This document shows, piece after piece, positions 1 through 7,909 of a stretch of DNA of 64,000 nt (position 1 is its first letter; the number at the start of each line of letters is the position of its first letter). Made by a program: the position numbers and the translations under genes. The DNA is from Bacteroidales bacterium (GTDB lineage: Bacteria > Bacteroidota > Bacteroidia > Bacteroidales > WCHB1-69): positions 1 through 64,000 of the forward strand of contig JAFTCA010000094.1 in NCBI GenBank assembly GCA_017454945.1, in the 5' to 3' direction. Under the pieces are notes generated by a model, which made no database searches, was not told the DNA's origin, and saw only the letters and a list, made by a program, of their open reading frames with translations.

Positions 1-115
1 ACTCTATAACTCTATAACTCTATAACTCTATAATTCGACAACTCCTTAACTTCTTAGTTTCTTAACTACTCACTTCTCACTATTCACTTCTCACCTCAAC
101 AATTCAACAACTACT
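1..115 (+). repeat. Intergenic low-complexity mosaic tract 1, upstream of nrdG
   Basis: It starts with four tandem 8-nt units (ACTCTATA), followed by CTTAACTTCTTAG-like, TCACTTCTCACTATTCAC-like and AACAATTCAACAA-like blocks, and ends directly at the nrdG start. The same blocks in the same order recur in nine other gaps of this window. No coding potential and no TAnnTTTG promoter element is seen in it. Confidence 0.8.
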
Positions 116-571
116 GTGGCACTGAAATTCTACAATTACGATATCGTCTTTCAGGAGATTCCTGACGAGGTGACGTTGGCGGTCAACTTGACGGGCTGTC
201 CGCACCACTGCGAGGGATGCCACAGTCCTCATTTGCAGCGCGATACCGGCATCGCCTTGGACGAAGAAGCCCTGAACAACCTGTTATCGCAGTACGGCCA
301 GCAAATCACCTGTTTCTGCTTTATGGGCGGCGATGCCAATCCCCGTGAGCTGTCGCGACTGGCGACCTACCTGCGGCAAAAGACCAAACTAAAAATCGCC
401 TGGTACTCAGGCAATTCCAAGCTTCCAGACATCTTCACCCACTTCGACTATGTGAAGACAGGGCCTTATATCAGCCAATTTGGCGGTCTCAAGTCGCCCA
501 CCACCAACCAGCGCCTATACCGCAACAACGGCGGTGTACCGCAGGATATCACGGCCCGTTTCTGGAGATAA
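116..571 (+). CDS. nrdG: Anaerobic ribonucleotide reductase activating protein (radical SAM)
   Basis: The 151-residue protein has a CX3CX2C cluster (Cys28, Cys32, Cys35, in GCPHHCEGCHSP) that would bind the [4Fe-4S] cluster used to cleave S-adenosylmethionine. Such proteins install the glycyl radical on the anaerobic class III reductase NrdD, which makes dNTPs without oxygen. A GGDAN motif at about residue 71 fits the SAM-binding GGE-like segment of the NrdG family, and the length is normal for that family. The start is GTG, since no in-frame ATG lies nearby upstream. The partner nrdD is not in the window and would be expected just upstream of base 1. The gene is preceded directly by a repeat tract. 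Confidence 0.9.
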   Translation: MALKFYNYDIVFQEIPDEVTLAVNLTGCPHHCEGCHSPHLQRDTGIALDEEALNNLLSQYGQQITCFCFMGGDANPRELSRLATYLRQKTKLKIAWYSGNSKLPDIFTHFDYVKTGPYISQFGGLKSPTTNQRLYRNNGGVPQDITARFWR

Positions 572-577
572 AAAAAG

Positions 578-608
578 TTGCTTTCTTTTTGAAAAAAATG
601 TACATTTG
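578..608 (+). promoter_or_regulatory. Bacteroidota-type promoter for the papain-like lipoprotein gene
   Basis: TTG at 578-580 and TACATTTG at 601-608 are separated by 20 nt, matching the -33/-7 spacing of the primary sigma factor of Bacteroidota. The predicted transcript start is about 20 bases before the ATG at 635. Confidence 0.6.
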
Positions 609-634
609 CACATTCATTTTTCAAAACAGCATCT

Positions 635-1336
635 ATGAAATCACGTTTACTCCTATGGCTCCTCAGCGTCTGTCTGCTACTAACCTACAGTTGTAGCCGC
701 AAACCTCAATCCACCCTTCTCATCCAGAATGGCGACTTGCTATTTGTGGGCTTGCCCTACGATTACACCCTCGGCGACAGCACCGACATGAGTAGTGCTA
801 TCACCGTTGCCACAGGAGAAGACAGCGGTATCAACTACATCCATGTGGCCATACTCGAAGTGGATGACAACGATAGCGTATGGGTGATTGACGCCACGCT
901 CAAGCACGGTGTGGACCGATATCCGTTCAGCACCTTCCTCTGCGACTTCACCCTTGATGACGGCAGCTATCCACAGTTGGATGTGATGCGACTGAAAGAC
1001 AACACGAAAGCGGCCGACTATGTGGCAAACGCCAAGACCTACTGCGGTCGCGCCTACGACCTCTACTTCCTGCCCAACAACGACGAGCAGTATTGTAGCG
1101 AGCTGGTGCGCAACGCCTACCGCAACGATACCAGCAGCTACATTTTCAGCCAAGCACCCATGAACTTCCAAGCACCTGACGGCACCTTTCCGCCCTACTG
1201 GGTATATCTCTTCAAGCTCATCGACCAGCCTATCCCTCAAGGGGAGATGGGCACCAATCCCAATAGCATGTCGAAGGAGCCATGCCTGATGAAAGTGACC
1301 AGTTTGGTGAATGGTGAAGTGAGAACGGAGAACTGA
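635..1336 (+). CDS. YiiX/YebB-like permuted papain-fold lipoprotein
   Basis: The 233-residue protein starts with a lipoprotein signal peptide (lipobox LTYSC, Cys20). A GDLLFVG segment (residues 33-39), a His in NYIHVAI (His70) and a Cys in QYCSELV (Cys154) match the order and surroundings of the catalytic His and Cys of the circularly permuted NlpC/P60-like YiiX family. Members are thought to be amidases or thioesterases; the substrate here is unknown. It has its own promoter. The last ten or so residues (from about LVNGEV) are encoded by sequence belonging to the adjacent repeat tract, so the natural C-terminus may have been overrun. Confidence 0.75.
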   Translation: MKSRLLLWLLSVCLLLTYSCSRKPQSTLLIQNGDLLFVGLPYDYTLGDSTDMSSAITVATGEDSGINYIHVAILEVDDNDSVWVIDATLKHGVDRYPFSTFLCDFTLDDGSYPQLDVMRLKDNTKAADYVANAKTYCGRAYDLYFLPNNDEQYCSELVRNAYRNDTSSYIFSQAPMNFQAPDGTFPPYWVYLFKLIDQPIPQGEMGTNPNSMSKEPCLMKVTSLVNGEVRTEN

Positions 1337-1385
1337 GAACGGAGAGGTGAGAGATGAGAGAAAAGTCAAAGAACAGAGAACAGAT
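1318..1385 (+). repeat. Intergenic low-complexity mosaic tract 2
   Basis: Purine-rich degenerate units such as GAGAACGGAGAACTGAGAAC and AAAGAACAGAGAACAG bridge the end of the papain-like gene and the start of the flavodoxin-like gene. The first part is translated as the C-terminus of the upstream protein. Similar GATGAGAGATGAGAACGG units recur at about 29284. Confidence 0.65.
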
Positions 1386-2093
1386 ATGATGAGAAAAGGA
1401 TTGATTATCGCATTGATTTCCTTACTGGTTGATTTGGGCACTGTTTCGGCGCAGACACTAGTTATCTATTACAGTTTCACCAACCACTGTCGTGAAATCA
1501 CCACTTCAATCAGGCAGCAGATGACCGCCGACGTATTGGAAATAGAGCCTGCTGAAGAGGGCATCGACTATGCAGCCGACAACTACAATGTAGGCAAGGA
1601 GCTCATCCTGGCCATCCGCGAGAACCCGGACAAGGCGGAGAGTTACCCCGAAATTAAGCCAGTCAGCACCAAACTGGCCAAGTACAAACGCATTATCATC
1701 GTCACGCCGCTCTGGTGGAACAACATGGCCGCCTTCATGCAAACCTTCCTTTTCAACTACGGTGCGCAACTGGCTGGCAAGGAGATCGGCATCATCGTGT
1801 CGAGCCACTCCAGCGTTATGGACCCCGTGGTGGCAGACGCCCATCGGCTCATCCCCGACGGCCGCTTCTACAGCGAAAGCTTGTGGATCAACAACTCAAA
1901 CCACGCTCGCCGCGACATGATCATCTCCAACTGGCTCACTGTCATCAACCGCGAATCGGGCATCCGCACATACAACAAGCAACGCCCCACAGCCAAAGGC
2001 ATCTATAATCTTAACGGTCAGCAACTTCCTCAAGCTCCCGACCATGGAATTTATATCGAGAATGGGGTGAAGAAGGTAAGGATAAAGAATTGA
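1386..2093 (+). CDS. Exported flavodoxin-like protein with Bacteroidales C-terminal tail
   Basis: About 235 residues. I take the start at the ATG at 1386 (a second ATG follows at 1389), because the reading frame upstream lies in a repeat tract and this choice leaves a clean signal peptide ending near VSA-Q. The mature N-terminus LVIYYSFTNHCREI resembles the phosphate-binding loop strand of flavodoxins, and TPLWWNNMAAFMQTFL fits the FMN-contact loop of the flavodoxin_4 (NADPH quinone reductase-like) group. The final 30 residues (IYNLNGQQL...GIYIENGVKKVRIK) resemble a C-terminal module common on exported Prevotella/Bacteroidales proteins and related in pattern to T9SS tails. An FMN enzyme outside the cytoplasm is unusual; FMN binding and localisation are inferred. 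Confidence 0.75.
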   Translation: MMRKGLIIALISLLVDLGTVSAQTLVIYYSFTNHCREITTSIRQQMTADVLEIEPAEEGIDYAADNYNVGKELILAIRENPDKAESYPEIKPVSTKLAKYKRIIIVTPLWWNNMAAFMQTFLFNYGAQLAGKEIGIIVSSHSSVMDPVVADAHRLIPDGRFYSESLWINNSNHARRDMIISNWLTVINRESGIRTYNKQRPTAKGIYNLNGQQLPQAPDHGIYIENGVKKVRIKN

Positions 2094-2334
2094 CAATTAA
2101 TAATTTACAATTAACAATTTGTAATTTATAATGCACAATGCATAATTAAGAACAGAGAACAAAGAACAAATTCAGAATTCAAAGAACAGAAAAAAATAAA
2201 GTACAGACGCACGGCCGTGCGTCTCTTCTACAACAATTCAACAATCAACAATTCTTCACTTCTCACTCCTCACTATTCACTTCTCACCTAATTGCATCAT
2301 AATTTCACAACTTCATAACCAAACACCTATCATC
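2089..2334 (+). repeat. Intergenic low-complexity mosaic tract 3
   Basis: The gap holds, in order, AATTGACAATTAATAATT-type units, AAGAACAGAGAAC units, AATTCAGAATTC units, a 20-bp palindrome, AACAATTCAACAATC units and TCACTTCTCACTCCTCAC units, and then about 45 bases of ordinary sequence before the ATG at 2335. No gene is seen in it. Confidence 0.8.
2205..2224. repeat. 20-bp perfect palindrome in tract 3
   Basis: AGACGCACGG at 2205-2214 is followed directly by its reverse complement CCGTGCGTCT at 2215-2224, with no loop. It is much more GC-rich than the surrounding AT-rich tract, so it looks like a distinct inserted element. Confidence 0.9.
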
Positions 2335-2805
2335 ATGAAAATCAAATTTTTATTACCCTTAATCGTATTAGGTATTATGTTATCATCCTGCAAAAAGGAT
2401 ATGAAAATCCAACCGCCGGCACCTGTTCCGCAAAAAGCCGACTCCATGTTTGTCCTTGTTATCCAAGGCGACACCTTTAATGCTACCATGTCCGACAACG
2501 CAACGGCCGAGGCATTTGCCGAAATGATGCCCCTCACTTTGACCATGAGCGACTTGAACGCCAATGAGAAATATCATTACATTGACCAGCAGCTACCTTC
2601 GAAACCTGTAGCCGTCAAAACCATCCAAACCGGTGACATCATGCTCTACGGAACATCTTGTATTGTACTGTTTTACAAAGACTTGACAACACCCTACGAA
2701 TACACCAAAATCGGACACATCACGAACACCGCCCGCCTGATGGAGGCCGTTGGCGCAGGTAATGTGGACGTGGCGTTCGACGTGAAAGCGAAGGAAGAGG
2801 AATAA
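2335..2805 (+). CDS. Cyclophilin-like-fold lipoprotein
   Basis: The 156-residue protein has a lipoprotein signal peptide (lipobox MLSSC, Cys19) and then a domain with the pattern LPLTLTMSDLN-NEKY, GDIMLYG-SC-VLFYK and YTKIGHI. This is typical of the small cyclophilin-like-fold family that often sits next to flavodoxin and oxidoreductase genes. The prolyl-isomerase active residues of true cyclophilins are not evident, so enzymatic activity should not be assumed. The preceding gene is a flavodoxin-like protein and the following one an alcohol dehydrogenase, which supports a loose redox-linked neighbourhood, but each is separated by a repeat tract. Confidence 0.75.
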   Translation: MKIKFLLPLIVLGIMLSSCKKDMKIQPPAPVPQKADSMFVLVIQGDTFNATMSDNATAEAFAEMMPLTLTMSDLNANEKYHYIDQQLPSKPVAVKTIQTGDIMLYGTSCIVLFYKDLTTPYEYTKIGHITNTARLMEAVGAGNVDVAFDVKAKEEE

Positions 2806-2992
2806 AGAGAGGCAATTCGCAATTAAGAACAGAGAACAGAGAACAGAGAACAAAGAACAAAGAACAAATTCAAAGTTCAAAATTCAAAAATCTATAACTC
2901 TTAACTTCTTAGTTCCTTAACTTCTTAACCATTCACTACTCACTCCTCACTTCAAAGATTAAACAATTCAACAATCCAACACTTCAACCATC
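2806..2992 (+). repeat. Intergenic low-complexity mosaic tract 4
   Basis: A run of 7-nt units (GAACAGA/GAACAAA, about six copies) is followed by AATTCAAAATTC-type, CTTAACTTCTTAGTTCC-type, TCACTACTCACTCCTCAC-type and AACAATTCAACAATCC-type blocks. It ends three bases before the dehydrogenase ATG. No coding potential is seen. Confidence 0.8.
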
Positions 2993-4159
2993 ATGAACGG
3001 CAATTTTAAATACTGGAATCCAACCAAATTATATTTCGGCGAAAACTCATTGAACTATCTGGCCGACGAACTCAAGAACTACGGTCCTGTGGTAATGCTC
3101 TCATACGGAGGCGGTTCTATCAAACGCAATGGCATTTACGATGCTGTCATCGACATTCTCAAGAAAGCTGGCAAAACCATCATTGAGGATGCCGGTGTAA
3201 TGCCCAACCCCACGGTAGAGAAGTTGTACGAAGGCGCACGCATGGCCCGCGAAAACAATGTGGACCTGATTCTGGCAGTGGGCGGCGGCTCAACCATCGA
3301 CTACGCCAAGGGCGTGAGCACCTCCGCATGGTGCGAAGAGGACCCGTGGCAGAAATACTACCTCCGCGGTGAGGAGGCCACCTGCAAAGTGATTCCTGTG
3401 GGCAGCATCCTGACGATGGTCGGCACGGGCAGCGAGATGAACGGCGGCAGTGTCATTACCAACCACGCCGAAGGACTGAAAGTAGGCAAAGTGTTCGGTC
3501 CTTACGCCTTCCCGAAATTCACCATCCTCAACCCGACATTCACCTACACAGTTCCTCAATATCAGATGGTTGCAGGCTTCTACGATATTATGTGCCACAT
3601 CTTGGAGCAGTATCTGAGCGACGATGACGACAACACCACCGACTACATCGCCGAAGGGCTGATGCAATCGCTGATACGGAGCAGTCGCGTGGCAGTGAAG
3701 AACCCGCGCGACTACGAAGCACGCTCGAACATCATGTGGACAGCCACTTGGGCACTGAACACGCTCCTCAAAATGGGCAAATCCACCGACTGGGAAGTGC
3801 ACATGATTGGCCAAGCCGTTGGCGCCCACACCAATGCCACCCACGGCATGACCTTAGCGGCCGTTTCGATGGCCTACTACCACCACATTCTGGATGCCGG
3901 CCTGCCCAAATTCGTGCGCTTTGCCCAAAACGTTTGGGGCATCCACGGCGAGGGCAAATCTGACCGACAGATTGCAGAAGAGGGCTTACAAGCATTGGAG
4001 GCATGGATGCGCGAGATTGGCGTGGTGCTGCACCTGAAGGAACTCGGCGTCACCGACGAGATGATTCCCGCCATTGCCGACAGCACCTTCCTGCTCACTG
4101 GCGGCTACAAGACGCTCACCCGCGAAGAAGTGATTGAAATTCTGAAAGAAAGCATGTAA
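2993..4159 (+). CDS. Iron-containing alcohol dehydrogenase, YqhD/butanol dehydrogenase type
   Basis: The 388-residue protein has the length and layout of NADPH-linked group III dehydrogenases that reduce aldehydes to alcohols. The nucleotide-binding GGGSTIDYAKG lies near residue 100. The metal site is indicated by DIMCHILEQY and by the histidine-rich GQAVGAHTNATHGMTLA segment, which supplies the His ligands typical of the YqhD/BdhA group. The stop codon overlaps the start of the next gene (TAATG), so the two are co-translated. The substrate cannot be read from the sequence. Confidence 0.92.
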   Translation: MNGNFKYWNPTKLYFGENSLNYLADELKNYGPVVMLSYGGGSIKRNGIYDAVIDILKKAGKTIIEDAGVMPNPTVEKLYEGARMARENNVDLILAVGGGSTIDYAKGVSTSAWCEEDPWQKYYLRGEEATCKVIPVGSILTMVGTGSEMNGGSVITNHAEGLKVGKVFGPYAFPKFTILNPTFTYTVPQYQMVAGFYDIMCHILEQYLSDDDDNTTDYIAEGLMQSLIRSSRVAVKNPRDYEARSNIMWTATWALNTLLKMGKSTDWEVHMIGQAVGAHTNATHGMTLAAVSMAYYHHILDAGLPKFVRFAQNVWGIHGEGKSDRQIAEEGLQALEAWMREIGVVLHLKELGVTDEMIPAIADSTFLLTGGYKTLTREEVIEILKESM

Positions 4160-4713
4160 TGATGGGCGACTACAAAATCATTTCCGAACGGCAGGAAAAG
4201 GTGTTGCACTATCTGGAAGAGCATAACATCCCGTTTACGACCTACAACCACCCTGAAGGCAAGACCATCGAGGAGGCCAAGCGGTGGTGGCACGACGACG
4301 GCAGTATGCATTGCAAGAACATCTTCATGCGCAACCATAAGGGCGACCAGCACTACCTGATCTGCTTCCCCTGCGATGACGACTTGGCCATTCACGATAT
4401 CGAGCACTGGCTGAAGGATGTATTAGTTTCACAAGGGATGAAAGCGCCCGGCAAGCTCTCGTTCGCCTCACCCGAGCGGATGATGCGCTACTTAGGCCTG
4501 GAACCCGGCAGTGTCAGCCCTTTCGGCTTGATTAACGATACGGAGCACCACGTGATACTATTCTTAGACAGACGACTGAAAGATGCCCCCTCACTGAGTT
4601 TTCACCCGAACGACTGCCGTGGCACAGTGGTCATCACCCAAGAGGCGTTTCAAAAGTACTTGACCAGCGTAGGCAATAAAGTGGAATATATTTGTACAGA
4701 GGCAAAGTCCTAA
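4159..4713 (+). CDS. YbaK/ProX-type aminoacyl-tRNA deacylase
   Basis: A 184-residue single-domain protein of the YbaK/ProRS-editing-domain superfamily, close in layout to ProX (prolyl-tRNA editing) proteins. Motifs include NHPEGKTIEEA near the N-terminus, CKNIFMRN (the conserved Lys-Asn of the family), and PGSVSPFGLIND near residue 116. Family members hydrolyse mischarged tRNA such as Ala-tRNAPro in trans. Two in-frame ATGs (4159 and 4162) are possible. It is translationally coupled to the alcohol dehydrogenase and converges with the HAD lipoprotein gene, whose stop lies 2 bp away. Confidence 0.87.
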   Translation: MMGDYKIISERQEKVLHYLEEHNIPFTTYNHPEGKTIEEAKRWWHDDGSMHCKNIFMRNHKGDQHYLICFPCDDDLAIHDIEHWLKDVLVSQGMKAPGKLSFASPERMMRYLGLEPGSVSPFGLINDTEHHVILFLDRRLKDAPSLSFHPNDCRGTVVITQEAFQKYLTSVGNKVEYICTEAKS

Positions 4714-4714
4714 A

Positions 4715-5821
4715 TTACCGTTCAAACGACAGCTGGAGAAGATAAAGCCCCTTGTTGCCAGCCTCTTTGGCTTGGGTAGCAAGCTGCCCGATGGCAGATT
4801 CTGCACTGCGACCGACATCTATGATAAGGCCGTGCTTCATGTCCGTGAAAGCCGTGAGCATGGCCACATCGCCATTGCTGTCGCCGGCAACCAGCACAGG
4901 TCCGGCATTGCCATGCGAAGGCGCCATATACGCCCGGATGCAGTCCACCTTCCCCTCCCTATTGGGCTGCTCATAATTTTGGTCGAACTGCGCTACAATC
5001 CTCTCTCCCGCAACAAAACGGAGTCCAAACACCCTATCTGCGGACAGGCCGAGCCCTAACACAGGATCGCAGGCCAGCGCTTCCACAATGAGTTCCAAAG
5101 AGGCAGAACAGATATATGTGTCAATCCCCGCCTCTTCGAGACAGCGATACAGATTTTTCATCTCGGGAGAGAGCCAGATGCCGCGTTGCACATCGCCACC
5201 CCAACGGCCGTCGGGCGAACGCCACTGCTCAACAGCCAACTTGTTCCTACCCAAATGCTCGACAATGGCCTCATGGACAAGCTCTTTAGCCTCGACTTCG
5301 GTATAGCCTGCTAGCAGTCCGGGCTGCCAAAGGTAGGTCACCCAACTGCCCCACTGCTCATCCATCGCCTCCATAAGAGACAACATGCGAGCACGAAAGT
5401 CGAGGTACTCGTCTGATTGACGAATGACTTCGATGCTTTCGCCCGCATCCAACCTCGACTTAAGAATTTGATACTCAGCCGACAGAACATCCCCCATCTC
5501 TGCGTAAGTCAGTCCCATCTCTGGCATTGCCTCTTCTGGTGTTGGAATGCCGTCCAAGAAGTGGTGGATGGGGGCATCGGCAAAACGCAGATGCTCAATC
5601 TGATATACCCAGAGAGCATTCGAAATGTCGTGTACGATGGATGTCTGGTCGAAATCGAACACGGCATACGAGCCATGCCCAGCATTGGCCATAAGTTCAT
5701 TAAGTGCTTCCCGCACCTGCGGGTCCCACTTGCCTTCCTGAAGGATTACCGTTTCAGGTTCACGGGTACAAGAAACTGCCAGCAATAGGCAGAGGGCGCT
5801 GATGAAAAATTTTCTAATCAT
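4715..5821 (-). CDS. HAD-family phosphatase lipoprotein (phosphorylcholine/phosphoserine phosphatase-like)
   Basis: The 368-residue protein begins with a lipoprotein signal peptide (lipobox LAVSC, Cys18). HAD motif I is DFDQTS at residues 56-61, with Asp56 as the likely nucleophile and Asp58 as the acid/base; motif II is ICSASLE and motif III/IV is AGDSNGD. A large helical cap between motifs I and II resembles the PSPase-like subclass that includes bacterial phosphorylcholine phosphatase. Being a lipoprotein, it would act in the periplasm or on the outer membrane, probably releasing phosphate. It is divergent from the phosphate transporter gene at 5940, which makes a phosphate-scavenging link plausible but unproven. 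Confidence 0.82.
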   Translation of the reverse strand: MIRKFFISALCLLLAVSCTREPETVILQEGKWDPQVREALNELMANAGHGSYAVFDFDQTSIVHDISNALWVYQIEHLRFADAPIHHFLDGIPTPEEAMPEMGLTYAEMGDVLSAEYQILKSRLDAGESIEVIRQSDEYLDFRARMLSLMEAMDEQWGSWVTYLWQPGLLAGYTEVEAKELVHEAIVEHLGRNKLAVEQWRSPDGRWGGDVQRGIWLSPEMKNLYRCLEEAGIDTYICSASLELIVEALACDPVLGLGLSADRVFGLRFVAGERIVAQFDQNYEQPNREGKVDCIRAYMAPSHGNAGPVLVAGDSNGDVAMLTAFTDMKHGLIIDVGRSAESAIGQLATQAKEAGNKGLYLLQLSFER

Positions 5822-5889
5822 TTACCGATGATGAATTTCTGAATGCACAATGAAATTACAATATTACAAAAAATTCTTCCAAAAAACCG

Positions 5890-5920
5890 TTGTAAAAAAG
5901 TGACAAAATACATATCTTTG
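5890..5920 (+). promoter_or_regulatory. Promoter of the Na/Pi cotransporter-regulator gene
   Basis: TTG at 5890-5892 and TATCTTTG at 5913-5920 are 20 nt apart, a close match to the Bacteroidota -33/-7 consensus. The predicted transcript start is about 12 bases before the ATG at 5940, giving a very short leader. Confidence 0.65.
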
Positions 5921-5939
5921 CAGCCGAAAAAACAACCGT

Positions 5940-7904
5940 ATGTTAGTTGCCTTGAAACTCTTGGGCTGCATTGCCCTTTTGATATACGGCATGAAAGTCA
6001 TGAGCGAGGCCCTGCAGAAAATGGCGGGTCCGCAATTGCGCCACCTTCTAGGCGCCATGACCACCAACCGCTTCTCTGGCGTCGCCACCGGCGCCCTCGT
6101 CACTGTCGCTGTCCAATCTTCGGCGGCCACCACGGTTATGACGGTTTCGTTTGTCAACGCCGCCCTCCTCACACTGGCGCAGGCTATCTCCATCATCATG
6201 GGCGCCAACATCGGCACCACGATGAGCGCCTGGATTATGTCGGCAGGCTTCTCCTTCAACATCATCAACGCAGTGTGGCCAGCCTTCCTCATCGGCATTG
6301 TCCTCATCCAGATGGGCAAACACCGCTACATCGGCGACTTCCTCTTCGGACTTTCCTTCTTGCTTTTTGCGTTGGGCATGCTACGACAGACCGGCATTGA
6401 AATGGACCTTGCCAGCAAGCCCGAAGTGGTGAACTTCTTCGCCTCGTTCGACTCGGGAAGTTACCTCACCATTCTGCTTTTCCTACTCATTGGCACTATT
6501 CTGACCTTCATAGCCCAATCCTCCGCAGCGCTCATGGCCATTACCATGGTGCTCTGCTCTACCGGCGCCATCTCCATCTTCCAGGGCATTGCACTGGTTA
6601 TGGGCGAAAACATCGGCACCACGCTCACCGCCAACCTTGCAGCCCTGTCGGCCAACACACAGGCGCGAAGAGCGGCTATGGCACACTTGCTGTTCAATGT
6701 TTTCGGCGTCATTTGGGTACTGATAGTGTTCTATCCTTTCGTGAAATTGGTTTGCCGCATCGTAGGCCTTGACCCGACGGCCGACACCATCGATACGGCG
6801 CGACTTACTTTTGCGCTGGCGACATTCCACACAGGATTCAACGTTATCAATACAACCCTGCTCATCGGATTCATCCCGCAGATAGAGAAAATCGTCTGCA
6901 AAATCATACGCTCCCAGAAGGTTGACGATGAAGACGAATTCCGCCTGCAGTACATTCGCGGCGGTATCATGAAAACCCCTGAAATCTCCGTCCTGCAGGC
7001 ACAGAAAGAGATTATCGTCTTTGGCGAGAAGACACAGCGTATGTTCGCACTGGTGCAGGAACTTTATAACACCAAAGATGAGCAGACCTTCACCAAACTA
7101 TTCGAGCGAATACAGCACGGCGAAGAAGGCAGCGACCGCATGGAAAACGAGATTGGCCGCTACTTGGGCGATGTGGGCGCAGCTCACCTTTCCGATGAGA
7201 CCAAAGAGAAAATCCGCGCCATGCTCCGCCAGATTGGCGAGCTGGAGTCTGTGAGCGACAGCTGCTTTAACTTGGCACGCACCATTCGCCGCAAGCGAAA
7301 CAGCAAGATTGCCTTCACCCAACAGCAAGACGAAGGCATTCAGAAGTTATTCGGTCTTGTGAATGAAGCGCTTACGAGAATGAACGTCCTTCTCTCCGGC
7401 CGAAAGGAAGAGTACGATATTGCGCAGTCGGAAGATATGGAACACCAGATCAACGCTTGTCGTAACAGCCTCAAGCAACAGAATATCGAAAACCTCAACG
7501 CTCGCTTGTACGGCTACGATGAAGGCACCGTCTTTGCCGACCTGTTCAACGAATGCGAAAAGACGGGTGATTACATCATCAATGTGGTGGAAGCCCGTAT
7601 GGGTGCGGTAAGAAACGGCATCCGCTTCCGCGGTATCCAGATTGATACGGACGCAAAAACAATCAGCGTGGACGGTGAGGAGGTTTCTTTCACCAAAAAC
7701 GAATACGAACTGCTGAAATTCTTCCTGGAGAACAGGGATAAGGTTTTCTCTAAAGACCAACTGCTTTCGGCTGTATGGCCCGATGATGCTACAGCCACAC
7801 CACATTTGGTGGAAATGACCATCACGCATATACGAAGGAAAATCGGCCCCTATGCCGACAACTTGGTGGAACTCCAAGGCTGGGGCTACTCATTCCAAGA
7901 ATAA
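5940..7904 (+). CDS. Na/Pi cotransporter - PhoU - OmpR-type winged helix fusion
   Basis: The 654-residue protein has three parts in one uninterrupted frame. Residues 1-320 form an NptA-type sodium/phosphate symporter with the two inverted-repeat signatures QSSAAT (59-64) with GANIGTT (88-94), and QSSAA (193-197) with GENIGTT (222-228). Residues 345-560 are a cytoplasmic PhoU-like helical domain. Residues 566-654 match the OmpR/PhoB effector fold (Trans_reg_C): VDGEEVSFTKNEYELLKFF, VFSKDQLLSAVWP, and the recognition-helix region HLVEMTITHIRRKIG ending in GWGYSF. NptA-PhoU fusions are common in Bacteroidota; a DNA-binding domain on the end is not a usual arrangement that I know of. It has its own promoter and a short leader, and its stop is 5 bp from that of the convergent mgtC. 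Transport and DNA binding are both inferred. Confidence 0.9.
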   Translation: MLVALKLLGCIALLIYGMKVMSEALQKMAGPQLRHLLGAMTTNRFSGVATGALVTVAVQSSAATTVMTVSFVNAALLTLAQAISIIMGANIGTTMSAWIMSAGFSFNIINAVWPAFLIGIVLIQMGKHRYIGDFLFGLSFLLFALGMLRQTGIEMDLASKPEVVNFFASFDSGSYLTILLFLLIGTILTFIAQSSAALMAITMVLCSTGAISIFQGIALVMGENIGTTLTANLAALSANTQARRAAMAHLLFNVFGVIWVLIVFYPFVKLVCRIVGLDPTADTIDTARLTFALATFHTGFNVINTTLLIGFIPQIEKIVCKIIRSQKVDDEDEFRLQYIRGGIMKTPEISVLQAQKEIIVFGEKTQRMFALVQELYNTKDEQTFTKLFERIQHGEEGSDRMENEIGRYLGDVGAAHLSDETKEKIRAMLRQIGELESVSDSCFNLARTIRRKRNSKIAFTQQQDEGIQKLFGLVNEALTRMNVLLSGRKEEYDIAQSEDMEHQINACRNSLKQQNIENLNARLYGYDEGTVFADLFNECEKTGDYIINVVEARMGAVRNGIRFRGIQIDTDAKTISVDGEEVSFTKNEYELLKFFLENRDKVFSKDQLLSAVWPDDATATPHLVEMTITHIRRKIGPYADNLVELQGWGYSFQE

Positions 7905-7909
7905 CGCCC

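Noticed and set aside
740..1441. A 233-codon minus-strand open frame
   Set aside because: It is antisense to the papain-like lipoprotein, which has a lipobox and catalytic residues; the start also lies in a neighbouring gene.
2806..2992. CRISPR array or short tandem array with spacers
   Set aside because: The repeated units are 7-9 nt, degenerate and without unique spacers; there are no cas genes in the window.
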